From NCBI GenBank assembly GCA_001887945.1, contig LDOQ01000053.1, forward strand, positions 1 through 11,114: a stretch of 11,114 bases of DNA, read 5' to 3'. A program made the position numbers and the translations under genes. Within the stretch, counting starts at the first letter, position 1. Each line of letters opens with the position of its first letter. Below are positions 1-7,160 of this stretch, in pieces. This DNA comes from Spraguea lophii. Lineage: Eukaryota; Microsporidia; Spragueidae. Below the pieces are notes generated by a model. The model searched no databases and was not told where the DNA came from. It saw only the letters and a list, made by a program, of their open reading frames with translations.

Positions 1-440
1 TCATACGAGTAAAATAATATTTAATCTTAAATAATCGATACATTAAAATTTATAACATATTTTGTTGTGACCTTATTTCTGTATCCATGCGATTTATCAT
101 GGAGAATATTTAAAAAAGTATATAGAGCATACCACTTTTTTACCTTAGTTGACTTTTTAATTGGCTAAAGCTTTTTATTTTTTAATTATTTACGCAATGA
201 ATTAATTAAAATTAAGTTTGACATCAATGCACCAAACAATAAATAGAAAAGATATAATAATTAAAGTACAAAACTCTGGGCCATTTAATATGTCAAAAAG
301 GATGGGAAAATATAAGTTCGAAGAGTAGGTTTTTATGAATATTTATTTATTTATTGATGATTTTATTCTTGTTCTTCAAAATATCAGTTTTTTACTTAAA
401 AGTTTGTTTATACAAAATGTAAAAAGTATTTGAAATTAGA
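1..440. other. AT-rich DNA without a recognisable gene
   Basis: No open reading frame of useful length or protein similarity was seen on either strand. The one structured item is a perfect 6-bp inverted repeat, TCCATG/CATGGA, at 84-103; part of it recurs at 7561-7581. Around 270-335 a short, slightly GC-richer stretch contains an AAGTTCGAAG sequence that faintly resembles a Pol III B box. No matching A box or tRNA fold could be built there, so it is not called. The right part may already belong to the decayed transposon that becomes recognisable after 500. Confidence 0.5.
84..103. repeat. Hairpin with CGATTTATCAT core, copy 1
   Basis: TCCATG at 84-89 and CATGGA at 98-103 form a perfect 6-bp inverted repeat around an 8-nt loop. 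The 11-mer CGATTTATCAT at 90-100 recurs at 7567-7577, where the outer flanks TCCT and AGGA can also pair although some of the stem bases differ. The function is unknown. It may be a fragment of a dispersed repeat. Confidence 0.4.
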
Positions 441-1060
441 ATGGAAAGCAATAATGAACAGCTGTCGCTGAATCTGAAGTAATAAAAAATGCAATAAAAA
501 GGTATAACTTAAAGAAATATAATATTGGAAGATTTTAAAATAAATTTAAGCATGGAGTAATATTTATAGATAATCACAAGATAATGTATTTGAGATATAT
601 TTATGAACATGGGAATATACAAAGAAATTACATTGAAGTTTTGCAAAATTATTTTTACGCCATATAAGTAACGGTATAATAAAAAAAGTAGAGATGGAAA
701 AAATCGTAATTACTCAAGTATAAAAAAATCAAATTTTTAAAAAGAAATGGATGTTAGATTAAGTTTATGGGAAACAGAAAACATGTTTTTAGTTGAAGTT
801 AATAATAAAAAACAAGACACATTGATCAGATTGATAGAACAATACAGGACTAAAGAATATTTAATCATTATAGATTGCGGAAAATCATATAATAATATCA
901 AAAAACGAGATCTCAGCATTGTAAAATAAATCACGTTAAAACTTCTTAACCACTTAAATAAGCAATAACATACATAAATCATATAAAATTGATGAAATTT
1001 GTTTAAAGAAAGATGTATAAAGAAAGGGACTAATATTAAAAAATAGATTTTCAACATGTA
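440..1060 (+). pseudogene. Decayed IS1595/ISXO2-type DDE transposase
   Basis: The best-preserved part is an open stretch at 747-929. It reads like the catalytic core of an ISXO2/IS1595 transposase: a Trp, then FLVEVNNKKQDTLIRLIEQY, then IIIDCGKSYNN. In the family this is W-x-FG...FL-V...R-x-TL...I, followed by the second catalytic Asp in a D-C-W-K-A-Y motif. Here Asp43 of the open stretch is kept and W has become G. Upstream (about 560-655), a frame with a KIMYLRYIYEHGNIQ-like segment resembles the family's N-terminal region. Downstream (about 927-1035), INHVKTS and a basic RKMYKERD segment would correspond to the end of the domain. Stops and frameshifts separate these pieces, and the first Asp region is not intact, so no active enzyme can be made. 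These transposons are common in microsporidian genomes. The outer limits are approximate, and no terminal inverted repeats were found. Confidence 0.55.
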
Positions 1061-1528
1061 TTTCAGAATTTATTTTTAAGAAACATAATCATAACAATTT
1101 TCTGTATCTTTTGAAGCAACAAAAAGCATTTGAACAATAAATATACATATTTCATTGGTTTTATTTCTTCTAACATATTAAGCAGGTGGTAATATTTTAT
1201 ACTTTTATCGTTTTTTTGTGCTTTTATTAAAGTAAAAAAGATTTTAATATAAGAAGAAATGCCAATCTACCCATTCGGGATTTTAATGCCTCAAATTCCT
1301 TCTATTTTAAAATTAATATAATATTTTTGTTTTCCACCAGAGAAGAAAAAAATTTTTCATCCACCCAATATTAGGGTATGACATTATTATATTTTTCTAG
1401 TTTTAAATTATAGTAATATCATTATTGTTATATTCATATACTTTTAATATTTATATTGTTATAATAGTATATTTTTCTATATCTTCAATATTTATTGTTT
1501 ATGTTTTTTAATTTTAAAATTATTTGTT
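1061..1528. other. Intergenic region upstream of the SWI3-like gene
   Basis: No gene was recognised. The first half continues the AT-rich debris after the transposase relic. Two short, GC-richer patches stand out at about 1258-1300 and 1335-1385. The second contains ACCC and GGGT in inverted orientation around AATATTA (1364-1378). A 20-codon ATG frame starts at 1260, but nothing supports translation. The last 100 bp are almost pure A/T, as expected of a promoter-proximal region in such a genome. Confidence 0.4.
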
Positions 1529-1533
1529 ACCCC
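1529..1533 (+). promoter_or_regulatory. ACCCC start signal of the SWI3-like gene
   Basis: The sequence TTACCCC ends directly before the ATG at 1534. In Microsporidia a CCC-type motif lies a few bases before the start codon and marks transcription start and initiation. It decides the start here: the upstream in-frame ATG at 1501 has only T-rich sequence before it. Confidence 0.6.
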
Positions 1534-2661
1534 ATGGGTTTTCCAAATGTTCAAGACGTAGAAAATATAGAAAAAATTAAGGAACAAAATAATATTAAAA
1601 ATGCATATAATTTAAACTTTGATAATAATTTACAAACAAACATTCATGGTAATTCTCGTTCTGTATATTCTAATTGGTTCAGTATGGATAAGATACATAA
1701 AATAGAGAAGGAAGCATTTCCTATGTTTTTTGAAGACAGTACTGGTGAAATATTGTATAAGGATAGTAGAAATAAGATTGTAGAGGAATTTAGGAATAAT
1801 CCTAAAAATTATTTAACAATAGGAGATTGTAGAAAGCTTGTAAATTGTGATTTAAATTCTTTGGTGAGAATATTTGGATTTTTAAAGAAATGGGGTATTA
1901 TAAATTATTCTGTAAATGCAGAGCCTGTAGAGAAAGAGTTGTTGAGAGAGATAAAAAATTTAATATGTAAATGCGGAAATAGTAATGAACCTTTATATTT
2001 TAATGATGATCATTTAGTTGTTTGTGAAGAATGTTATGCCCAAGGGAAATATGGAGAAAAGGGTGGTGAAGGATTTTATAAATTATCTGATGGTGTTATT
2101 AAATTTTTGTGGTCAAAGGAAGAAGAATTGAAATTATTGGAAGGAATTGAAAAATTTGGAGATGATTGGAAAGCAGTATCTAATTTCGTAGGTCTTAGTA
2201 TAGAACGGTGCATTTTAAAATTTTTAAAAATAGACATACCAACTATTATAAATACACATCTTCAAAATTATAAAGGTTCCCCATTTATGTCATCATCTAA
2301 CCCTATAATGAGTGTACTATCTTTTTTATGTAGTATTGTACATCCTAAGGTTGCTGCAGAAGCATCCAAATGGGCAGTAAAAAAATATACAGAAAAAACA
2401 GAAGAATTGGTAGCTGTATCATTATGTTCATCAATACATAAAGCACAAGAAGTCTTAAATCTTGAAGAAAAAAAATTAGAAAGACTTTATGGAGTAATGG
2501 TTGAAGCAGAAATAAAAAAGTTGGAATTAAAAATGAAAGAGTTTGATACAATGAACGAGGAAATAAAAAGAGAAAGAGAAAATCTTAATAAACTAAGAAC
2601 AGAATATAAAGCAGAGATAGAAGAGCTAAAGAATAAAAACAATGTAGATGCAAATAATTAA
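1534..2661 (+). CDS. SWI3/RSC8/SMARCC-like SWIRM-SANT chromatin remodelling subunit
   Basis: This is probably the scaffold subunit of a SWI/SNF or RSC nucleosome-remodelling complex in the nucleus. From the chosen start it has 375 residues. A SWIRM domain spans about 46-127 (FPMFFED, then NYLTIGDCRK...RIFGFLKKWGIINY). A short zinc site follows, with Cys145, Cys147, Cys164 and Cys167. A SANT domain lies at about 190-232 (FLWSKEEELKLLEGIEKFGDDW). Next comes a SWIRM-associated segment (about 255-300, NPIMSVLSFLC...PKVAAEASKWA), and then a charged coiled coil at about 306-368. This order is that of Swi3/Rsc8/BAF155 rather than Ada2, which has ZZ and SANT first and SWIRM last. It is much shorter than yeast Swi3. 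The in-frame ATG at 1501 would add 11 residues, but the ACCCC motif abuts 1534. AATAAA at 2668-2673, just past the stop, may serve polyadenylation. Confidence 0.88.
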   Translation: MGFPNVQDVENIEKIKEQNNIKNAYNLNFDNNLQTNIHGNSRSVYSNWFSMDKIHKIEKEAFPMFFEDSTGEILYKDSRNKIVEEFRNNPKNYLTIGDCRKLVNCDLNSLVRIFGFLKKWGIINYSVNAEPVEKELLREIKNLICKCGNSNEPLYFNDDHLVVCEECYAQGKYGEKGGEGFYKLSDGVIKFLWSKEEELKLLEGIEKFGDDWKAVSNFVGLSIERCILKFLKIDIPTIINTHLQNYKGSPFMSSSNPIMSVLSFLCSIVHPKVAAEASKWAVKKYTEKTEELVAVSLCSSIHKAQEVLNLEEKKLERLYGVMVEAEIKKLELKMKEFDTMNEEIKRERENLNKLRTEYKAEIEELKNKNNVDANN

Positions 2662-2890
2662 TTCCAGAATAAATTATTATTTTAGCTTATAAATTTTAAT
2701 ATTACATTAATCTTTTGATGAAGAAATCAACGATGTCCAGTCCTATGAATAATAAAATATTTATCAATCTCTCCATTCTCATTTACAATATGAAAATTTA
2801 TTAAGATTATTTATTATAATTATAATACTCGTATATCAATCTTTTAGAATTTAATAAACAAAAAAATTTTTTTATTTTATCACTCCAATA

Positions 2891-2895
2891 ACCCC
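2891..2895 (+). promoter_or_regulatory. ACCCC start signal of RBX1
   Basis: TAACCCC ends three bases before the ATG at 2899, the same arrangement as at the other genes here. The preceding 70 bp are nearly all A/T, so the C run stands out. Confidence 0.55.
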
Positions 2896-2898
2896 ATA

Positions 2899-3189
2899 AT
2901 GTCCAACGATAAAAAATTCATACGCATAAAAAAATGGATGCCAGTAGCGCTCTGGTCTTTAGACATGAAAGTAGAAACATGTGCTATTTGTAGAAATCAC
3001 ATAATGGATACATGCGTAGAATGTCAAAATAGTAGAATACTTGAAGATAAAGAATGTACAGTAGCATGGGGTATGTGTAACCATGCATTTCATTCCCATT
3101 GTATATCTAGATGGTTGAAGAACAAACCTGTATGTCCTTTGGATACACAAACATGGGTTTATAATAATTTAGAGAATGGTGATGTCTAA
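2899..3189 (+). CDS. RBX1: RBX1/ROC1/Hrt1 RING-H2 subunit of cullin-RING ubiquitin ligases
   Basis: This is the catalytic RING subunit of cullin ligases such as SCF; it binds the cullin C-terminus and recruits the ubiquitin-charged E2. It has 96 residues, against 108 in human. The N-terminal strand that threads into the cullin is present ([13 protein letters not shown], 11-23). All zinc ligands are visible: Cys28, Cys31, Cys39, Cys42, Cys53, Cys60, His62, His65, His67, Cys68, Cys79 and Asp82. The Asp in the last position is the unusual ligand typical of RBX1. The signatures [27 protein letters not shown] and CISRWLK leave no doubt about the family, and they separate it from the APC/C subunit Apc11. 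Next on the same strand is a Cdc4-type F-box protein, a partner in the same ligase. AATAAA occurs at 3206-3211. Confidence 0.97.
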   Translation: MSNDKKFIRIKKWMPVALWSLDMKVETCAICRNHIMDTCVECQNSRILEDKECTVAWGMCNHAFHSHCISRWLKNKPVCPLDTQTWVYNNLENGDV

Positions 3190-3838
3190 GTAAAATTATA
3201 TTATAAATAAAAAGTATTATTGGCTATGTGTTTTAACATATGAGTTATTTTAATTAAAATATACAATAAGTATTTATTAGGATTTTTTAAAATAAAATAT
3301 TTATTTACGGGATCACCTGACTGATTAAAATTGACCGTGATTTAAGACCTTTGATTAATGAAGTATTTTGTGTTATACTTGCTGAGTATTATAGTACTTA
3401 TATTAATTTTATTTCATTTTATACTTTAGAATAATATGGTTTTATATATATTTATTTTCCGTTTTTCTTGTTTCTATTGGGTTTTAGCTTTTTTTGTATT
3501 ATAATACTGATTGTGTTTATAGATAATACAGCGTCAGCAAAACATTGTTATACTTTAGAACTGAGTAAAATTATTTAATTGCTATATATAATAATATTTT
3601 TTAAATCTGACAATAATTGTATCACGTCTTTTAATTTTACTTTCCAATTTTTTTGTTTGTTGCATCCAATTATAAATGATGTATTTTTTGTTTGTCCCAT
3701 TTTATTGTAAATTATAGAAATTTATTATTTTATTTACTTTTATTTGTACTTTTTATATTTCGGTTTTTTTTTATTTTGAAAAATCATATCTAAAAAATCT
3801 TTGAATATTTTATTACATCTGTAACTCATATATTTTTA
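3190..3838. other. Long intergenic region between RBX1 and CDC4
   Basis: About 650 bp without a recognised gene on either strand. At 3305-3350 a more GC-rich patch contains ATCAC and GTGAT able to pair around about 24 bases, with ACGG/CCGT nearby; no known RNA was recognised in it. TTATACTTTAGAA occurs at 3419-3431 and again near 3549. The last 200 bp are T-rich on the plus strand up to the ACCC motif of the next gene. I looked for U2, U6, 5S and SRP-like segments and saw none. Confidence 0.4.
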
Positions 3839-3841
3839 CCC
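3838..3841 (+). promoter_or_regulatory. ACCC start signal of CDC4
   Basis: TTACCC ends ten bases before the ATG at 3852, the longest spacer of the five ACCC motifs in this window. The surrounding bases are almost all A/T. Confidence 0.5.
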
Positions 3842-3851
3842 TTTAATTTTT

Positions 3852-5081
3852 ATGAAAAAACGAACAAAATTAAATAATATAGATATCACAGTTACATCAT
3901 TACCCAATGAGCTCATATCTCGGACATTATCCCATTTGAATCTATATTCACTAAAATGTCTTTCAAAAAATAAATATTGTAATAATTTTATAGCTAATAG
4001 TAATCTATTGTGGAAGCAGAAATATAAAAATTTGAATGATAAAAGTTTGTTTGAAATAAAAGAAGAAGTTAAAAATAAATATTTGATGCATAAAATATGG
4101 TTGAAAGGGGAAGAGAAGAGAGTTACATTAAATTGTGAGCAAACAGATATTACACAGCTTAAAATACATAATGGGTTAATTATAACATCATCAGATGATA
4201 GAACAATAAAAATATTTCCAACAAAAAATGATACGGTGAAAACATTTACGGGACATACAGCAGGTGTGTGGTGTTTTGATGTATATGATAAATATTTAGT
4301 AAGTGGTAGTATAGATAAGACTGTAAGAATATGGAATTTAGAAAGTGGAAATTTAGAAGTAATATTAACAGGTCATTTATCGACAGTACGTTCTATAAAG
4401 GTATATAAAAATTATGTTGCTTCTGGATCTAGGGATGCTACAATAAAAATATGGAAAAATGGTGAGTTGATACACACTTTAAAAAGACATAGTTTGAGTG
4501 TAAGAACTTTGGATATGAATGAAAAATATTTGTTGTCTGGATCTTATGATGGGACTGTGACTCTTTGGAATTACCGAACCGGAATTGTTATTAAGAATTT
4601 ACAAACCCATTTATCCCGTGTTTATATTGTTTTATTAGGCAAAAGATTTATAGTAAGCGGATCTCAAGATGGAACTATAAATGTTAGTAATTATGATGGA
4701 AAGTTATTGTATAGTTTAAAAGGACATCGGAGGATTGTTACGATACTAAAATTCGAAACAAGAAAATTTTATGATGAAGAACGATATTTAATATCATCAG
4801 GGGAAGATGGTGTAGTTAACAAATGGGATTTATTTACAGGTGAAATGGAATTTACAATAAAAGAAACAGGTTATATTTCGGCAATGGACATTGGGAATGG
4901 TATTATATTTGTTGGTTTAGCAAATCAAGTAAAAGCATATAAATTAAGAAATGGCAAATTCATAAAAAATGTATTGAGTAATGTTACATTGTTAAGTGGT
5001 ATAGAATGCAGTGAAGATAAATTAATTATTGCCTATAAGAAAGGTGTCCATACGAAATTAGATGTAATTTCATTTGTATAA
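3852..5081 (+). CDS. CDC4: Cdc4/Fbw7-type F-box WD40 substrate receptor of SCF
   Basis: This is the substrate-recognition subunit of an SCF ubiquitin ligase; its F-box binds Skp1 and its WD40 propeller binds phosphorylated degrons. It has 409 residues. The F-box spans about 15-60 (SLPNELISRTLSHLNL...LLWKQKY). A linker follows, and then a propeller from about 95 to the end, with good blades ending in SGSIDKTVRIWN, SGSRDATIKIWK, SGSYDGTVTLWN and SGSQDGTINVSN. Three arginines match the phosphodegron-binding arginines of Fbw7: Arg180 (STVR; human 465), Arg194 (SGSRDAT; human 479) and Arg218 (SVR; human 505). Tyr232 matches the nearby degron-binding Tyr. This favours Cdc4/Fbw7 over Met30 or beta-TrCP. 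The long N-terminal extension and dimerisation domain of yeast Cdc4 are missing. The last two blades are poorly conserved. RBX1 lies just upstream on the same strand. Confidence 0.92.
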   Translation: MKKRTKLNNIDITVTSLPNELISRTLSHLNLYSLKCLSKNKYCNNFIANSNLLWKQKYKNLNDKSLFEIKEEVKNKYLMHKIWLKGEEKRVTLNCEQTDITQLKIHNGLIITSSDDRTIKIFPTKNDTVKTFTGHTAGVWCFDVYDKYLVSGSIDKTVRIWNLESGNLEVILTGHLSTVRSIKVYKNYVASGSRDATIKIWKNGELIHTLKRHSLSVRTLDMNEKYLLSGSYDGTVTLWNYRTGIVIKNLQTHLSRVYIVLLGKRFIVSGSQDGTINVSNYDGKLLYSLKGHRRIVTILKFETRKFYDEERYLISSGEDGVVNKWDLFTGEMEFTIKETGYISAMDIGNGIIFVGLANQVKAYKLRNGKFIKNVLSNVTLLSGIECSEDKLIIAYKKGVHTKLDVISFV

Positions 5082-5337
5082 ATAAATATTTAATAAATAA
5101 TTAGTAAAACGTTTAAAAAAAAACAATATATTTAAAAGAATTGTAAATATGTTAAACTCATGAAAATTCCTCCGTATTATCGATATTAGTATAACAAAAA
5201 ATGTTATACAGATAAGGAAATTTTTAAAACAACAAGTTAAAGTTATTATTTTATATTTAATTGCAATATTAAATTATTAGCAAAAATTCAATTATACTAT
5301 ATCGATTATATAAATATATCCATTATAGCATAATTGA
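5082..5337. other. Intergenic region with a 7-bp hairpin
   Basis: AT-rich spacer between CDC4 and the tRNA gene. GTATAAC at 5189-5195 and GTTATAC at 5203-5209 form a perfect 7-bp inverted repeat around AAAAAAT, about 108 bp past the CDC4 stop codon. It could fold in the 3' part of the transcript. No coding potential was seen. Confidence 0.45.
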
Positions 5338-5408
5338 TCCGTGTTGGTCCAGTGGCTAGGATTATAGTCTCTCACACTATAGGCCCGGGTTCGATTCCCG
5401 GACACGGA
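5338..5408 (+). tRNA. tRNA-Glu (anticodon CUC), intron-free
   Basis: The 71-nt sequence folds into a complete cloverleaf. The acceptor stem is TCCGTGT/ACACGGA (7 perfect pairs). The D stem is GTCC/GGAT with loop AGTGGCTA. The anticodon stem is ATAGT/ACTAT with loop CTCTCAC, giving anticodon CTC (Glu, GAG codons). The T arm is CCGGG-TTCGATT-CCCGG. The internal A box (TGGTCCAGTGG) and B box (GGTTCGATTCC) are near consensus. There is no intron and no encoded CCA. A run of seven T at 5410-5416 provides the Pol III terminator. Identity is supported by the close resemblance of the D-arm and T-arm to eukaryotic tRNA-Glu. The gene lies 42 bp before the TYW2 start codon, so the spacer serves as tRNA terminator and as mRNA leader or promoter. 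Confidence 0.97.
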
Positions 5409-5409
5409 A

Positions 5410-5416
5410 TTTTTTT
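5410..5416 (+). terminator. Pol III terminator of tRNA-Glu
   Basis: Seven consecutive T on the coding strand start two bases after the tRNA discriminator stem. This is the usual oligo-T stop signal for RNA polymerase III. Confidence 0.85.
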
Positions 5417-5443
5417 ATTTTATATTTTATATTTTATATTTTT
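5417..5443 (+). repeat. Tandem ATTTTAT repeat in the TYW2 leader
   Basis: Three perfect copies of the 7-mer ATTTTAT (5417-5437) and a partial fourth lie between the tRNA terminator and the TYW2 ATG. Such short A/T repeats arise by slippage. This one fills most of the only space available for a TYW2 promoter. Confidence 0.7.
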
Positions 5444-5450
5444 TATCCAT

Positions 5451-6395
5451 ATGTATTTTTTAGTAATAGATCATAAAGACCATGCAAAAGTAAGTTGTTT
5501 AGATATACTCCTATCAAATGAATATATCGATACAAACAGAAAAGATAAAATTGCATTTTTAGTATCAAAAAAAGTAAAATTTGATTTCCCAACATTTTAC
5601 ACATCGTCCTATTTAGAAATATCAACTTTGAAATATGAAAAATATGGTAAATTCCTTTTAATAAATAGACAATTACATTCTATAGAATTAAAATTTTTGC
5701 AAAAGAATTATGATCTGATTATGGAAAAAAAATTTATAGAAGGAGAAAAAAGAGTGCCCACACATGTTATCATTTATGAACGAAAACCTACTTTAGCAAT
5801 AGAAAAACAATTTGGAATAACATTTCAGTGGGATCCCAAACTTACAATGTTTTCAAAAGGAAATATTAATGAAAGAAACCGGATGGGAGAAATTGGCCAA
5901 AAAGATTACATAAAAATCTTTAATAATAACGACAGAAAGGATACAAATTTTATTTTTTTAGACATGTTTACTGGCATAGGATACTTTACTATTCCGTATT
6001 TAAAAAATAATCCTCTAGCAAAAGCCATTGTATGCGATATAAACACAAACAGTATTACTGCATTAAAAAACAATATAAAACTTAATAAAATTTCCAACGA
6101 CATAATGATCCATAATGGTGATTGTAAAGAAATAATAAAACCTAATATAGCTGATAGAATATCTATGGGTCTTATTCCTGATTGTTCACATAGATTACCG
6201 CAGGCAATGATAGCCTGTAAAAATGAAGGGATAATACATTACCATACACTTTCCCAATATAATTACAAAGAGGTAATACAAAATATAGCAAAAGAGAACC
6301 TAATAGAATATAATATTATTAAAATAGTAAAAGTAAAAGAATATTCACCTAAGAATCAACATATAGTTGTTGATATTCAAATATTTAAAAAATAA
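5451..6395 (+). CDS. TYW2: TYW2/Trm12 wybutosine-synthesising transferase
   Basis: This enzyme probably transfers the 3-amino-3-carboxypropyl group of S-adenosylmethionine to the tricyclic base at position 37 of tRNA-Phe, a step of wybutosine synthesis. From the ATG at 5451 it has 314 residues. The reading frame is open back into the tRNA gene, so the earlier in-frame start is rejected. Residues 125-145 (FQWDPKLTMFSKGNINERNRM) match the segment before the Rossmann fold in the TYW2/Trm5 group. The AdoMet motif is FLDMFTGIGYFTIP (169-182), with an acidic residue Asp196 at the end of strand 2. GIGYFT and RISMGLIPDC (236-245) are TYW2-like; Trm5 has a VGPF-type loop and N-L/I-P near the catalytic site. 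TYW2 is therefore preferred over Trm5, with some residual doubt. Only CC, not CCC, precedes the ATG (5447-5448). AATAAA overlaps the stop region. Confidence 0.82.
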   Translation: MYFLVIDHKDHAKVSCLDILLSNEYIDTNRKDKIAFLVSKKVKFDFPTFYTSSYLEISTLKYEKYGKFLLINRQLHSIELKFLQKNYDLIMEKKFIEGEKRVPTHVIIYERKPTLAIEKQFGITFQWDPKLTMFSKGNINERNRMGEIGQKDYIKIFNNNDRKDTNFIFLDMFTGIGYFTIPYLKNNPLAKAIVCDINTNSITALKNNIKLNKISNDIMIHNGDCKEIIKPNIADRISMGLIPDCSHRLPQAMIACKNEGIIHYHTLSQYNYKEVIQNIAKENLIEYNIIKIVKVKEYSPKNQHIVVDIQIFKK

Positions 6396-6659
6396 AATTT
6401 TTAGAAAAATTATTTTATTTAATTAATTATAATATTATTATTTTTTAGATGTAATGATGTGTTTATTTTGTATTAATTTTAAATGTTTTCTCAGAGTTTT
6501 TTTTTGTAAAGTTGATTAATTTTACAAAAAGCTTCATGGAAAAAATGATTAACTCCATATTTAAAAAACAAATTTTTAAATATATTATATTTTTTATAAA
6601 GGTTTTAATCGTATGAAAATATTTTATAATTTATAAATATATCATAATAAAATTTATTA
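6396..6659. other. AT-rich spacer after TYW2
   Basis: No gene or fold was recognised. A TTTTGTAAAGTTGATTAATTTTACAAAA stretch around 6503-6530 contains the inverted pair TTTTGTAAA and TTTACAAAA (loop about 10 nt). This could form a weak 3' hairpin. Confidence 0.35.
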
Positions 6660-6669
6660 GGGAATGAAG

Positions 6670-7160
6670 ACAGTCGGTCTAATGGCTATGGGATAATAAG
6701 CAGATCTCAAACTTTTGACTTCAGATTCATTATCCTGAAGAATTAATAAAGCAAAAAAATATATATAGCAATTGAAATTGAAGAAAAATGGTAAGCACGC
6801 AGGTGATGGTTTTATGACTTAGCTTAACTATGTCATGTACAACAATCTTTCTTTTAGAGTATCTATCTGTTTTGCCAGAATATAAATATTAATAAATGAC
6901 TCTGCCGATATTATGTCGAGAAAGAAATTCAAATCTCATTACAAATGATAGAATGGTGATTACATCATACGTAAAATCTCAACGCTTTAGGATATAAGAT
7001 AAGACGAGATTAATGCATGTATGTAACGAAATTAGTTACAGCAATTTACCCATTTTTTAAGAAACCATAATTTCAGAGCATGATGAATCACAATTATCCG
7101 GATCATTTAGTGATAACTTAGGTATTATTTATAAATATGTGTCAAATAAAAATCTAAAAA
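6670..7160 (+). repeat. Dispersed tRNA-headed repeat, copy A
   Basis: This is one of three related copies in the window. The head at 6672-6735 is tRNA-like (see separate entry). The body carries landmarks shared with the other copies: GTACAAC at 6837-6843 (also in C), and 6945-6978, which matches copy B at 31 of 34 bases. The 15-mer ATATAAGATAAGACG at 6992-7006 is identical in B. Near the 3' end, AAATAAAAATCT (7144-7155) also recurs in B and, slightly altered, in C. Translated in the C-copy frame, TGCATGTATGTAACGAAATT reads CMYVTKL, similar to CIYLAKP of copy C. Stops interrupt every frame. Spacing from the A box to GTACAAC is 160 bp, against 156 in copy C, so head and body belong together. 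The outer limits are approximate. Confidence 0.65.
6672..6735 (+). pseudogene. tRNA-like head of repeat copy A
   Basis: GGTCTAATGGCTATGGGAT resembles the A box and D arm of tRNA-Glu (resident gene: GGTCCAGTGGCTAGGAT). GGATAATA and TCTCAAACT further on also echo the resident tRNA-Glu (GGATTATA, TCTCACACT). A degraded B box, ACTTCAGATTC, lies 37 bp after the A-box reference base; the spacing in the real tRNA-Glu is also 37. No complete acceptor or T stem can be formed, so it is not a functional tRNA. Confidence 0.5.

Noticed and set aside
737..1057. 106-codon open frame on the minus strand
   Set aside because: It lies antisense to the transposase relic, is a Leu/Phe/Ile-rich string typical of A/T-rich shadow frames, has no ACCC motif before its start and matches no family.
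1260..1322. Short ATG frame of 20 codons in a GC-richer patch
   Set aside because: Too short, without start motif or similarity; no support for translation.
5334..5450. N-terminal extension of TYW2 starting with TTG at 5334
   Set aside because: It would translate straight through the tRNA-Glu gene and its terminator and has no family similarity; the ATG at 5451 is the sensible start.
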